Origin: an uncultured Opitutaceae bacterium
GTDB lineage: Bacteria; Verrucomicrobiota; Verrucomicrobiia; Opitutales; Opitutaceae
Reading direction: 5' to 3'
Length of the DNA: 50,056 bases
Assembly: GCA_903919205.1 (NCBI GenBank)
Contig: CAIXHE010000151.1
Span: forward strand, 1-50,056
The position numbers and the translations under genes were made by a program. Shown one piece after another: positions 29,478 to 38,231 of the stretch; the stretch's first letter is position 1, and each line of letters opens with the position of its first letter. Under the pieces are notes generated by a model. That model ran no database searches, was not told the origin of the DNA, and saw nothing but the letters and a program-made list of their open reading frames with translations.

Positions 29478-30122
29478 TTACCGGTAGTCGGCCCCGCCCG
29501 CGTCGGGGGCCCTGCGGATGCGCCGGTCGGGCCGGAGCGTGACGGAGATCACCTGGGTCGTGTCGTCGTGCTCGGCGACCGTGAGCTCGCGGTCCACCTT
29601 GGCCGAGAGCCGCGGGTGCCAGACCTCGAGGCGGTAGCGTCCCGGCGGCAGCGAGGTGAGGTCGGCCGAGCCCCCGGAGTCGGTCTTCGCGAAGTGCGGC
29701 GTCGAGAGGACGACGACGTAGGCGACCATCCAGTCGTGGATGTTGCACCCGAGCGTGACGACGCCCGGCCGGTCGAAGACGATGGTCTCTGCGGCGTCGC
29801 CGATGTAGAGCGGGATCTCGAACTTCTTGGCGGCCGACACCGAGTAGACGTGGTGCTGGACCGTGTCGCGGTTGGGAAACACGACCCGCGTGCCGACCAC
29901 CACGGCGGTCACGTACGGCGAGAACTCCTGGTCGCGCTGCACGATCGCGACGGGTTCCTTCGGAACCGTGAGCGCCTCTGGGCTCCCCACGAGCGTAAGT
30001 GACGCCACCGCGTCGGCCACCGGTGTTCCGGCGGGGTCCCTGGTGACGACGCGCACGATGCCGGCTGCCGGGGCTGACCGGCAGAGGCAGGCGAGGGTGA
30101 GGATCGCAATCAGGCGTCGCAT
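29478..30122 (-). CDS. Periplasmic cupredoxin (methylamine-utilisation-like) protein
   Basis: A 214-residue exported protein with signal peptide RRLIAILTLACLCRSAPAA. A carboxypeptidase-regulatory-like strand region (residues 21-60) is followed by a cupredoxin domain (about 61-140). Type 1 copper ligands can be read as His90 or His91 in TVQHHVYSVS, then Cys126, His129 and Met132 in GCNIHDWM. The C-x2-H-x2-M spacing is the short loop seen in amicyanin. A further strand-rich tail contains SLPPGRYRLEVWHPRL. It should bind copper and carry electrons or sense copper or redox state in the periplasm. It sits between the barrel gene (10 bases upstream) and the adenylate cyclase (9 bases downstream), so a signalling role is likely. 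Confidence 0.85.
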   Translation of the reverse strand: MRRLIAILTLACLCRSAPAAGIVRVVTRDPAGTPVADAVASLTLVGSPEALTVPKEPVAIVQRDQEFSPYVTAVVVGTRVVFPNRDTVQHHVYSVSAAKKFEIPLYIGDAAETIVFDRPGVVTLGCNIHDWMVAYVVVLSTPHFAKTDSGGSADLTSLPPGRYRLEVWHPRLSAKVDRELTVAEHDDTTQVISVTLRPDRRIRRAPDAGGADYR

Positions 30123-30132
30123 GGGGGAGGGT

Positions 30133-31020
30133 TCAGAAGCGGTGCACGATGCTGGCGCTGGCGACGTCGTCGGCGTAGCGGTCGTAGCCCTTGGAGTCCA
30201 GGCGCACGAACTGGAGCGCGAGCGAGGTGTGCCGGCCGATCGCGGGGCAGACGCCGATTCCCGAGGAGAGGGTGCGGATCCCCAGGCGAAAGGCCGTGAA
30301 CGGCTGGTTGTAGGTGTTGACGTAATGCCACCAGCCCGGGCTGTTCAGGATGCCGGGGTCGATCGGCGTCCACGCGCCCCCCACGAACTGCGCCGCGTAG
30401 TTGGAGACGCCGTCGCCGCTGCGCCAGCCCCCGAGCAGCTTGATCCTCCAGGTGCCGCTCACGTCCCAGTTGAGGGTGGCGTTTGCCCCGACGTAGTTGC
30501 CGCCGTAGACGAGGTCGTTCGCGTTGTACGTGCCCGCGCGCGCATCGACCAGCAGCTGGACGGCATCATTGAGGCGCTGGCCGCCGCCGGCCGTGAAGAC
30601 GCCCTCGATCCGGCTTCGCTCGTGGTCGCTGAAGGCGACGGCACTGCCCTCGAGCCCCACGGTGACGAAGGGCGCGTAGGGCCCGACGCCCAACTTGTGC
30701 CTCCAGGAGATGCGCGGGCCCCAGCTGAAGCTGTCGAGCCCGCTGAAGCGCGGGCAGATCTCGAGCGTGGATTCCACCCCGTAGGTGAGGAGCGTCGAGA
30801 AACCGAGGGACGCTAGCCACGAGACGTCCGTCGTGGAGCCGAGCGTGAACGCGCCCAACACGCCGTCGCCCGAGGGGGCGTCGGTGATGTTGTCCTGCCA
30901 CGTGGCGGTGGCCACGGTCGTGACGTAGGGGCCGTCGGCCGCGACCGACGCGCCCGCCGACAGGAGGCCCAGCGCCAGGGCGGCGAGGGTGGAACGGCGG
31001 GCGAGGGGATGTCGGATCAT
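30133..31020 (-). CDS. Predicted outer-membrane beta-barrel protein
   Basis: A 295-residue protein with a clear signal peptide (LARRSTLAALALGLLSAGASVAA). The mature part consists of alternating amphipathic strands (YVTTVATATWQDNI, LLTYGVESTLEICPRF, WRHKLGVGPYAPFVTVGLEG, VQLLVDARAGTYNANDLVYG) and ends in the strand ASASIVHRF. The terminal phenylalanine is the usual signal for outer-membrane insertion. No named family is recognised with confidence. I set the start at ATG 31020, directly before the signal peptide. It is the first gene of the unit with the cupredoxin and adenylate cyclase and probably is its outer-membrane component. Confidence 0.7.
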   Translation of the reverse strand: MIRHPLARRSTLAALALGLLSAGASVAADGPYVTTVATATWQDNITDAPSGDGVLGAFTLGSTTDVSWLASLGFSTLLTYGVESTLEICPRFSGLDSFSWGPRISWRHKLGVGPYAPFVTVGLEGSAVAFSDHERSRIEGVFTAGGGQRLNDAVQLLVDARAGTYNANDLVYGGNYVGANATLNWDVSGTWRIKLLGGWRSGDGVSNYAAQFVGGAWTPIDPGILNSPGWWHYVNTYNQPFTAFRLGIRTLSSGIGVCPAIGRHTSLALQFVRLDSKGYDRYADDVASASIVHRF

Positions 31021-31090
31021 TCGAGGCGAGGCCCTCGATAGGCGGTCGGCGCCGGGGACACAAGCCCGCGGCGGCGCGCTGATCGCGGAC

Positions 31091-32980
31091 CTAGGCCCCG
31101 GGCGGAGAAGGGGAGGCCTTCGTCCACTCCTGGAGCACCCGGGCGTTCCAGAGGAACGCCCGCTCGTCACTGCCACCGGCGCGGTGCTCCGCGAGCTTGC
31201 GCTGCACGAAGGCGTTGTCCGCGAAGGGCAGGGCGGGTGCGGCGTCCAGTCCGAGCGTGCCCTCCTTGAACCACGCGCCGATCGGCACCCCGAAGCCCCG
31301 CTTCCGGCGGTGGAGGATGTCCTGGGGCAGCACCGGGGCCAGGGCCGACTTCAGCAGGTACTTGGTCTGGCCCCCGCGGTACTTCCACTGCCAGGGGATC
31401 CGCCGCACGAAGTCGACCAGGTCGACGTCGAGGAACGGTGCGCGCGCCTCGAGACCGTGCATCATGGTCGCGCGGTCCACCTTCACGAGCACGTCGTCCT
31501 GGAGGTAGAGCTTCGTGAAGAACTGGAGTGTCCGGTCGACGCTGTCGGTCTGCGCGCAGCCCTCCCATGCAGTGATCGCCTCGCTGTAGACCTCCTCGGG
31601 GTCCACGGGCTCCCGGAACAGGTCCGAGAGCTCCTGCTGCCCGAGGGGTGCCATCCAGACAGGCAGCCAAAGGCGGGGCGGGTATCCCAGGCCCCGCAGG
31701 GTGCGCTTCAGGCGGAAGTCGAGGCTCATCTTGCCGTGCGAGACCGGCAGCCGGGAGGCCGCCAGCGCCACCGCCCGGTGCACAGGGCGCGGCACCCACC
31801 GTTGGTAGGCCTCGGCCTTGCGGAGGGCCACGAACGGGTCGTACCCCGCGAAGAGCTCGTCGCCGCCGTCGCCCCCCAGGGCCACCGTCACGTGCCGGCG
31901 GGTGAAGCGGCTGAGAAGGTACGTGGGGATGATGGAGCTGTCGCCCATCGGCTCGTCCAGCCGGGACAGGATCTCGGGAATCAGCGAGACCGCTTTTCCC
32001 ATGGACAGGGTCTCGGTGCGGTGCTCGGCGCCGATGTAATCGGCGACACGCCGGGCGTAGGGGGACTCGTCGAAGCTAGGCTCCTCGAAGCCGATGCAGA
32101 AGGTCTTCAGCGAGCCCCGCGGCAGGTGCCTCGACGCCAGGGCTGCCACCGCGGACGAGTCGATGCCGCCGCTCAGGAACACGCCCACCGGGACGTCGGC
32201 CACCAGCCGCCGCCGCACGGCGGCCTCGAGGCGGGAGCGGATCTCCTCTCCCCACGCGCCCTCGGGGTCCGCCGGGATCTCGGACCCCCGGAAAGGCTCG
32301 AGCACGAGGTCCCAGTACGTCTCGATCGCGGGCCCGCCCGACGGATTCGAGGCGTCGAGCGTGAACGAGCAGCCGCCGGGCAGCTTGCGCACGCCCTCGA
32401 GCACCGTGTGGGGCGCCGGGATGTAGCCGTACGCGAAGTACTTCCTCAGCGCGCCGCGGTCGAGCGCCGCCCCGACCGCGGGGTGGGCGCGCACCGCCGA
32501 CAGCTCGGAGCCGAAGACAAAGGCGTCGCCCGTGCTCGCATAGAAAAACGGCTTCTTGCCGAAGCGGTCCCGCGAGCCGAACAGGCGCTGGCGCACCCGG
32601 TCGTAGATCACGAAGGCCCACATCCCGTTGCAGCGCGCGGGCAGGCCGGCGCCCCAGGCCCGGTAGCCCTCGAGGAGCACCTCCGTGTCCGAATGGTCGG
32701 TGTGGAAGCGGTGCCCGAGCGCGACGAGCTCCCTCCGCAGCTCGGAGAAGTTGTAGATCTCGCCGTTGAACACGATCACGAGCTCGCCGTCCGAGGAGAG
32801 CATCGGCTGGTGGCCCCCCGCCAGGTCGAGGATCGAGAGGCGGCGGTGCCCCAGGTGGATCCCGCGGGCGGGGTCCGCCCAGAAGCCCGCGTCGTCGGGA
32901 CCCCGGTGGGCGAGGGTCTCCGTCATCCGCCGCAGGTCAGCGTCCGATCCCCGCCCGATGAAGCCCGCGATGCCGCACAT
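31091..32980 (-). CDS. asnB: Glutamine-hydrolysing asparagine synthetase-like amidotransferase
   Basis: A 629-residue class II amidotransferase. Met-Cys at the start provides the catalytic Cys2 after processing (CGIAGFIG). The glutaminase domain shows LAHRGPDDAG, GHRRLSILDLAGGHQPM, FNGEIYNF and HTDHSDTEVLLEGY. The synthetase domain has the PPi loop SGGIDSSAVA near residue 268 and VALGGDGGDELFAGYDPF. It makes asparagine, or amidates another acyl acceptor as AsnB homologues in polysaccharide and capsule clusters are thought to do. It starts two bases after the stop of a membrane glycosyltransferase gene and sits among further glycosyltransferases, which favours a surface-glycan role. Upstream in-frame codons were excluded because Cys2 fixes the start. 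Confidence 0.93.
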   Translation of the reverse strand: MCGIAGFIGRGSDADLRRMTETLAHRGPDDAGFWADPARGIHLGHRRLSILDLAGGHQPMLSSDGELVIVFNGEIYNFSELRRELVALGHRFHTDHSDTEVLLEGYRAWGAGLPARCNGMWAFVIYDRVRQRLFGSRDRFGKKPFFYASTGDAFVFGSELSAVRAHPAVGAALDRGALRKYFAYGYIPAPHTVLEGVRKLPGGCSFTLDASNPSGGPAIETYWDLVLEPFRGSEIPADPEGAWGEEIRSRLEAAVRRRLVADVPVGVFLSGGIDSSAVAALASRHLPRGSLKTFCIGFEEPSFDESPYARRVADYIGAEHRTETLSMGKAVSLIPEILSRLDEPMGDSSIIPTYLLSRFTRRHVTVALGGDGGDELFAGYDPFVALRKAEAYQRWVPRPVHRAVALAASRLPVSHGKMSLDFRLKRTLRGLGYPPRLWLPVWMAPLGQQELSDLFREPVDPEEVYSEAITAWEGCAQTDSVDRTLQFFTKLYLQDDVLVKVDRATMMHGLEARAPFLDVDLVDFVRRIPWQWKYRGGQTKYLLKSALAPVLPQDILHRRKRGFGVPIGAWFKEGTLGLDAAPALPFADNAFVQRKLAEHRAGGSDERAFLWNARVLQEWTKASPSPPGA

Positions 32981-32982
32981 GG

Positions 32983-34536
32983 TCAGGTTTGCCGCGGGGC
33001 GGCCTTTACCCAGAGAAGGGGGGCGAGGGCCACCGCGAGGTAGTAGATGAACTGGGTGGCGTAGCTGTAGCGGTCGAGCGCCGTCTCGACCAGGCACACC
33101 ACGAGACCCGCCCCGAGCGGCATCAGCGTGAGGACGAGCAGGATCAGGGCCCCCAGGTGTCGGCCCCGGTGCCGGGCCAGCTGGACCGCGCTCGCGAGGA
33201 GCATCGCCCCGCAGGCCCAGCTCCAGACGACGCGCTGGAACACGAAGCCGTGGACGGCCTGCCACCCGCGCTGGGCTGACTCGACCGTACGCTCCATGAG
33301 CGGCTCGCCCTCGCGGGCGCCGCCGCCAGGACCCTCGGCATGCGCGGCCCCGGAGTCGAAGGTCCGGGTCGCGGCCGGGCCGGCCCCGCGGTACGCGAGC
33401 GCCGACTCGACGTCGAAGGTGTACCCCACGCCCCGGAAGAAGACGACCATGTTCGCCCACACCCACCTTGCGTAGAGGGTCGGGTGCTTGCGGATGGCGA
33501 GCATCGACACCTGCTTGATGTAGCGGCGGCTGCCCATGTAGCTGCCGGAGCCGAACCGCGTGCCGGAGCCCCAGCCGGCGCTCCATACCAGCCGATTGTA
33601 CGCCATGATGTAGACGTCAAAGAGCGCGTCCGGGTCCCAGGAGGTACGCACGAGGCGAAGGTTCTCGGGGGTGATTCCCACCTTCGCGTAGGACGCGCCC
33701 AGGCCCTCGAGCGCGCGGTTGACCTCCGGGGGCAGCGAAGGGTCCTGCTCCCAGAACAGGGCCGTGGCCCCTGCGATGTTGGCCTCGCCGAAGGGGGTGA
33801 TCACGAACTGCGAGAGCGTGAGCGCGTTGTAGGTGCAGAGCGCCAGCAGCGCAGCCGGCAGGGGAACGGCGAACGCGAGGAGTCCCCGCGCGGGCGCGCG
33901 GTTCCAGGCGAGGTAGGCGAGGACGACGCCGTAGATCACGACCAGGTACATCGCCGCCGGGCGCACGAGGATCGCGAGCGCCATCCACGCCGACGCACCG
34001 GCGAGGCGCCAGCCGCCCCCGCGGCCGAGCGCCGAGACGAGCGCCGCCACGGTGAACACGAGCACCGACGCGTACAGGCTGTCGCTCAGCAGCGAGACGT
34101 CGTAGAGCAGCACCTGAGAGCTTCCCGCGTAGCCGCAGAGCGCCACGGCCGCCGGCAGCGCGAGGCGGGGCCTGAAGCCCCGCACCGCGGAAACGAGCGC
34201 GACGCTCGCGGCGAAGGTGAGCACGTTCTGGATGTAGATGAGGACGATCCAGCGCTCCGAGAGGAGCGAAGCCATCCAGATGAAGAGCGGGTAGCCCGGC
34301 GTGCGGAACACGAACCGCGGCCAGTGGTGGGCCTGCAGTTCCTTCACGACGTCCAGGTAGCTGCCCGAGTCCTGCGACAGGCGCACCGTGCCGTAGTACC
34401 AGAAGAAGGGAAGGCGGGTGAGGAGGAAGGCCGCGAGGAGCAGCAGGACGAGGTGGAGGAGGGGAGGGTCCGCCAGGTAGGAGACCCACGCGCCGCCCCG
34501 CCGCGCGCTCCCTTGGGCTGGATCCTTCGCGGTCAT
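32983..34536 (-). CDS. Polytopic membrane glycosyltransferase (GT-C, GT39-like)
   Basis: A 517-residue protein with roughly ten or more membrane segments. The first external loop has LSQDSGSYLDVVKELQAHH followed by FRTPGYPLFIWMASLL, the arrangement seen in polyprenol-phosphate-sugar glycosyltransferases of the GT39/ArnT group, where acidic residues in this loop are catalytic. The C-terminal third has a soluble stretch (about 375-430), then three more helices. It would transfer a sugar from a lipid carrier on the periplasmic side. It is directly upstream of asnB (two-base gap) and divergent from the GT2 gene that could make the lipid-linked donor. Confidence 0.75.
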   Translation of the reverse strand: MTAKDPAQGSARRGGAWVSYLADPPLLHLVLLLLAAFLLTRLPFFWYYGTVRLSQDSGSYLDVVKELQAHHWPRFVFRTPGYPLFIWMASLLSERWIVLIYIQNVLTFAASVALVSAVRGFRPRLALPAAVALCGYAGSSQVLLYDVSLLSDSLYASVLVFTVAALVSALGRGGGWRLAGASAWMALAILVRPAAMYLVVIYGVVLAYLAWNRAPARGLLAFAVPLPAALLALCTYNALTLSQFVITPFGEANIAGATALFWEQDPSLPPEVNRALEGLGASYAKVGITPENLRLVRTSWDPDALFDVYIMAYNRLVWSAGWGSGTRFGSGSYMGSRRYIKQVSMLAIRKHPTLYARWVWANMVVFFRGVGYTFDVESALAYRGAGPAATRTFDSGAAHAEGPGGGAREGEPLMERTVESAQRGWQAVHGFVFQRVVWSWACGAMLLASAVQLARHRGRHLGALILLVLTLMPLGAGLVVCLVETALDRYSYATQFIYYLAVALAPLLWVKAAPRQT

Positions 34537-34628
34537 CCGGTCGCGGGGCGCGAGCGACGGCGGGCCCTCTGAGGATGCGTTTGACGGCTCACGGGATTTG
34601 CTCTCGCGTACGTCGATGGATCGAGCAC

Positions 34629-35516
34629 ATGGACCGCAGTGAACCAGAATCCCCGGTCGGCGGCAATGAAAGCCGTGGCGTGACGTTCGTCATCCCCTGC
34701 TACAACGAGAGCCCGGAGGTCCTGCTCGGCACCGTCAAGCGCGTGACCGACACGGCCGCGGCGGCGGGGTGGGCCCACGAGGTGGTCGTCGTCGACGACG
34801 CGTCCTCGCGCTTTTCCTACGACGCCTCGAGCCTCGGGGGCGCGTCCGTCGTCCGGCACAAGGTGAACCGCGGCTACGGCGCGGCCCTCGCCACCGGACT
34901 TCGGCACGCCCGCTACCGTTGGATCGGCATCATCGATGCGGACGGGACCTACCCGGCCGAGAAGTTCGCGGAAATGCTGCCGCTGACGGCCGAGTACCAG
35001 ATGGTGGTGGGCGCCCGCCGCTGGAAGGACATCAGCGCCCTCAGGCGCATCCCCAAGCGGTGCCTCACGTGGCTCGCGAGCTACCTGTCGGACCGCGCGA
35101 TCCCGGACCTCAACTCCGGCATGCGAATATTCAGCCGTGACATCTACGACGGCCACAAGCGGATATATCCGGACCGCTTCTCGTTCAGCTCCACGCTCAC
35201 GATGGTGGGGCTGACGAGCGGCTACGAGGTGCTCTTCGTCGACATCGACTATTTCACGAGGGTGGGGCGCTCGAGCATTCACCCGATCAAGGACCCGATC
35301 CGCTTCGGCTACCAGCTCCTCAGGCTCTCCCTGTACTTCCGCCCGCTGCGGCTTTTCCTGCCCCTTAGCTTCGTGGTCGGCCTGGCGGCCATCGCGCGCG
35401 GCTACCGGGACCTGGCGCTCAACGACCACTTCGGGGGCCTGACGCTCGTCCTGTTCTTCATGTCGTTCCAGGTCTTCTTCTTCGGCCTGATCGCGGAGAT
35501 CATCAACAAGAAGTAG
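34629..35516 (+). CDS. Family 2 glycosyltransferase (polyprenol-phosphate sugar synthase-like)
   Basis: A 295-residue GT2 enzyme. The GT-A core shows VTFVIPCYNESPEVLLGTV, VVVVDDASS, VNRGYGAALATGLRHARYRW, then the metal-binding IIDADGTYPAEKF and NSGMRIFSRDI. Two C-terminal hydrophobic helices anchor it to the membrane. This layout fits dolichol/undecaprenol-phosphate mannose or glucose synthases. It is divergent from one GT-C gene and convergent with another, so it may make the lipid-linked sugar both use. An upstream in-frame ATG at 34575 would add 18 residues; I prefer 34629, closer to the conserved domain. Confidence 0.88.
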   Translation: MDRSEPESPVGGNESRGVTFVIPCYNESPEVLLGTVKRVTDTAAAAGWAHEVVVVDDASSRFSYDASSLGGASVVRHKVNRGYGAALATGLRHARYRWIGIIDADGTYPAEKFAEMLPLTAEYQMVVGARRWKDISALRRIPKRCLTWLASYLSDRAIPDLNSGMRIFSRDIYDGHKRIYPDRFSFSSTLTMVGLTSGYEVLFVDIDYFTRVGRSSIHPIKDPIRFGYQLLRLSLYFRPLRLFLPLSFVVGLAAIARGYRDLALNDHFGGLTLVLFFMSFQVFFFGLIAEIINKK

Positions 35517-35539
35517 GCGGGGTGTGCCGGCAGGCGTGC

Positions 35540-37441
35540 CTAGGGACCCGCCGGCCCCGGCACGGGCGGGGGTGCCCCGGCGGGCCGCGGGGACAGGGCG
35601 CTCGGATCCCTGAGGGCCTGCGCGAGCGCGTGGTCGTCCAGGTGGTAGACGAAGTAGACCGGCCCGATCCGCTCGGTGGGCTCGAGCAGGCGGCAGCTGG
35701 CCGCGAGCCGTGCGACGCCAAGCCACGCCAGCTTGCGCGGGAGCGGCCCGCGCCAGCGCGTGGCCCCGGTGGCGTCCCAGGCGTCCCGCAGCGAGTCCCC
35801 CCACTGGCCATAAAGGCCCACCGGACCGCCGACCAGTCGGGTGGCGCTGAAGACGAAGTAGCCCGCGCGCACCTGGCCGCGCTCGAAGGCGGTGCCGAGG
35901 TCCGAGGCGGCGAGCCCGAAGTGCTCCTGGCCCGGGGGTCCGAGCAGCGACACGTACACGGGCGTCACGGGGTCGGCCTGCCGCAGGGCGCGCTCCCAGC
36001 CGATCAGCTCCGGAAGGTCGCCGCCCCATTCGAGAGACGAGTCGAGCAGGAGGCGGTAACCGTTGAGGGGACCGCCCGCCAGCGCGTTGAACCAGGCGAG
36101 CGGACGCTGGCTCCCGGACACGCCCTCGAAGAGCCCGAGGGCGGCCACCGCGGCGACGAAGCCCCGTGCCGAGCCCCCCTTCGCCGCCAGGCGCGCCAGG
36201 GCCACGCCCCCGGCGATCGCGGCTAGGACAAAGAGCGGCAGGATGTGCCTGACCCCGATGTTCAGCGGCGCGGCGACGGCCACGGCCGCGTAGGCGAGCG
36301 CGCCCGCCGCCACGGCCTCGAGTCCCGGTGCGGGGGTCTCGGGGGCGTCCTTGGCCCTGCGGGCCCAGAGGCAGGCGGCCACCGCCAGCAGCATGGCCAC
36401 CGTGCTCTTCACGGCGAACGCCACCGGGAAGAACGCCCACGAGCCGCCGCTGTGGAAGGCCCCGAGGAAATAGCCCGGGCGCGGGGCGAGCACCATCTCG
36501 AGCGTGATCACCTCGCGCAGGTAGGGCTCGGGCAGCAGGTGGAAGTCCCGGAGCAGTCCCACCGCGTGTCCGATCCAGGTCGCCGGCACCTTCTGGATGT
36601 AGACGTGGCCGCCCGGGCGGAACTGCCAGCCGAAGAAGGACCAGAGGGTCGCCCAGGCGACCGCGAGCGCCAGGGCGTGCAGGCCGACGAGGGCCCACGG
36701 ACGAACCGAGTGCGGGCGCCGCCACAGGCGCCAGCCGAGGAGGAGCAGAGCGGCGAGGACCCAGGCCACGACCGAGAACTTGGAGAGGGCCATCATGCCC
36801 GCGCAGAAGCCGCAGAGCGCGGCGGCGCAGGCCGAGGGCCTCTGCAGCATCCACCCGTAGCAGCCGAGCGCCGCCGCATACCAGAGCGCCGCGCCCGTAT
36901 CGGCGGTCACCAGGGTGCCGTTGGCGAGCAGCACCGGCGACGTAGCGTAGAGGAGCGCCGCCAGCGCGCCCGCCCAGGGCCCCCCGCAGCGCGCCGCCCA
37001 GGTCCATGCAAGCACGCCGCCAAGAAGGCAGAGCAGCAGGGTCATCTCGCGTGCCGGGGCCAGCAGGGTCCGGGGGTCGATGCCGCCCGTGTAGAGCAGC
37101 ACCTCCCCGGTGAGGAGGGGGTTCCACCCGAGCTCCGCCTGCTCGTCGTCAGGCAGCGGCTGCACGCCCCGCGCGGCCAGCGGCCAGGCGGCCCAGCGCT
37201 GGGTGAAGAAGAGGTTGCCGGTCGACGGCCTGAAGTCGCCGTGGTTCCAGGAGCTGAGGCCTGCGCTCAGGTGCCCCGGCTCGTCGTAGGCCGGCGAGAG
37301 GCGCGCTGCGAGCCGGGTGCCCGCGATCGCCATGGCGCCCAGCAGCAGCACCGCCGCGGCCGCGCTCGCGATCCAGCGGAGCGGGGGCGGGCGTCGGCCC
37401 GTCGGCCCAGGGTCGGCGGGGCTGGGCGAGGATTCGGGCAC
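35540..37441 (-). CDS. GT39-family membrane glycosyltransferase
   Basis: A 633-residue membrane protein with about ten or more helices in residues 20-440. After the first helix comes SPAYDEPGHLSAGLSSWNHG; the acidic DE in the first periplasmic loop is the hallmark of PMT/ArnT-type GT-C enzymes. A soluble C-terminal domain (about 470-615) includes RLLLDSSLEWGGDLPEL and LYGQWGDSLRDAWDATG, as in bacterial GT39 proteins. It should transfer sugars from polyprenol phosphate to a protein, lipid or glycan. The start is a GTG at 37441; no ATG lies before the first helix. It is 19 bases downstream of the response regulator gene and may share its operon. Confidence 0.82.
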   Translation of the reverse strand: MPESSPSPADPGPTGRRPPPLRWIASAAAAVLLLGAMAIAGTRLAARLSPAYDEPGHLSAGLSSWNHGDFRPSTGNLFFTQRWAAWPLAARGVQPLPDDEQAELGWNPLLTGEVLLYTGGIDPRTLLAPAREMTLLLCLLGGVLAWTWAARCGGPWAGALAALLYATSPVLLANGTLVTADTGAALWYAAALGCYGWMLQRPSACAAALCGFCAGMMALSKFSVVAWVLAALLLLGWRLWRRPHSVRPWALVGLHALALAVAWATLWSFFGWQFRPGGHVYIQKVPATWIGHAVGLLRDFHLLPEPYLREVITLEMVLAPRPGYFLGAFHSGGSWAFFPVAFAVKSTVAMLLAVAACLWARRAKDAPETPAPGLEAVAAGALAYAAVAVAAPLNIGVRHILPLFVLAAIAGGVALARLAAKGGSARGFVAAVAALGLFEGVSGSQRPLAWFNALAGGPLNGYRLLLDSSLEWGGDLPELIGWERALRQADPVTPVYVSLLGPPGQEHFGLAASDLGTAFERGQVRAGYFVFSATRLVGGPVGLYGQWGDSLRDAWDATGATRWRGPLPRKLAWLGVARLAASCRLLEPTERIGPVYFVYHLDDHALAQALRDPSALSPRPAGAPPPVPGPAGP

Positions 37442-37460
37442 GGCTCGGGGCGGGGCGCGC

Positions 37461-38231
37461 TTAGCCGCCCATCAGGAACTTCTCGAAGCGGCCGCGCAGG
37501 TTTCGGCTGAGCGGCACGCGCACGCCGCTGCGCAGCAGGATCGAGTAGTCGCCCTGCGCGGAGGGCTGAAGCTCCTTCACCTGGTCGAGCCTCACGAGCA
37601 CCGACCGGCTGACCCGCGTGAAGTCCTCGGACCCCAGCCGCTCCTCGATCGAGGACAGGGTGTCGCGGGGCATGTAGCGCTCGCCGGCCGTCGTGTGGAT
37701 GACGACGTAGTTGTCGGCCGCCTCCACCCAGGCGATCTCCTCCAGCTTGAGGAACACGTAGCGGCCGTCGGCCTTCACCGCGAGGCGCTCCGGGCGCCTT
37801 GACGGCGTCGCGGCGCCGGCGATCAGGCCCTCAATGCGCGAGCCCAGGTCGTTCGCCCGGCGGGCCTGCACGAACTCGGCGGCGCGCTCGAGCGCCTGGC
37901 CGAGGCGCTCCCGGTCGAAGGGCTTGAGCACGTAGTCGACGGCGCGCACGCCGAAGGCCTCGACCGCGAACTTGTCGTGCGCCGTCACGAAGACGACGGC
38001 GGGCCTCTCCTGCGGCTCGAGGCCGGCGACGACCTCGATCCCGCCGCAGCCGGGCATCTGCATGTCGAGGAAGACGATGTCGGGCTTGTCGCGCCGGATC
38101 GCCTCCACGGCCTCGGTGCCGGTGCCGTACTCGCCGATCACCTCTAGCGACAGGTCCTTCGGAAGCAGCGCGAGCAGCCTCTCCCGGGCGAGCGGCTCGT
38201 CGTCGGCGACCAGGATGCGCAGGGCGCTCAT
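37461..38231 (-). CDS. LytTR-family response regulator
   Basis: A 256-residue transcription regulator. The receiver domain (1-120) has the acidic pair DDEP, the phosphorylation site Asp56 in IVFLDMQMPG, the Thr of VTAHD and Lys in VLKPFDRER. The C-terminal LytTR DNA-binding domain (about 150-250) contains IAWVEAADNYVVIHT, RYMPRDTLSSIEERL, FTRVSRSVLVRLDQVKEL and VPLSRNLRGRF. It pairs with the LytS-like kinase immediately upstream, whose stop it overlaps by four bases. The target is unknown; the adjacent membrane glycosyltransferase gene is an obvious candidate for co-regulation. Confidence 0.95.
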   Translation of the reverse strand: MSALRILVADDEPLARERLLALLPKDLSLEVIGEYGTGTEAVEAIRRDKPDIVFLDMQMPGCGGIEVVAGLEPQERPAVVFVTAHDKFAVEAFGVRAVDYVLKPFDRERLGQALERAAEFVQARRANDLGSRIEGLIAGAATPSRRPERLAVKADGRYVFLKLEEIAWVEAADNYVVIHTTAGERYMPRDTLSSIEERLGSEDFTRVSRSVLVRLDQVKELQPSAQGDYSILLRSGVRVPLSRNLRGRFEKFLMGG

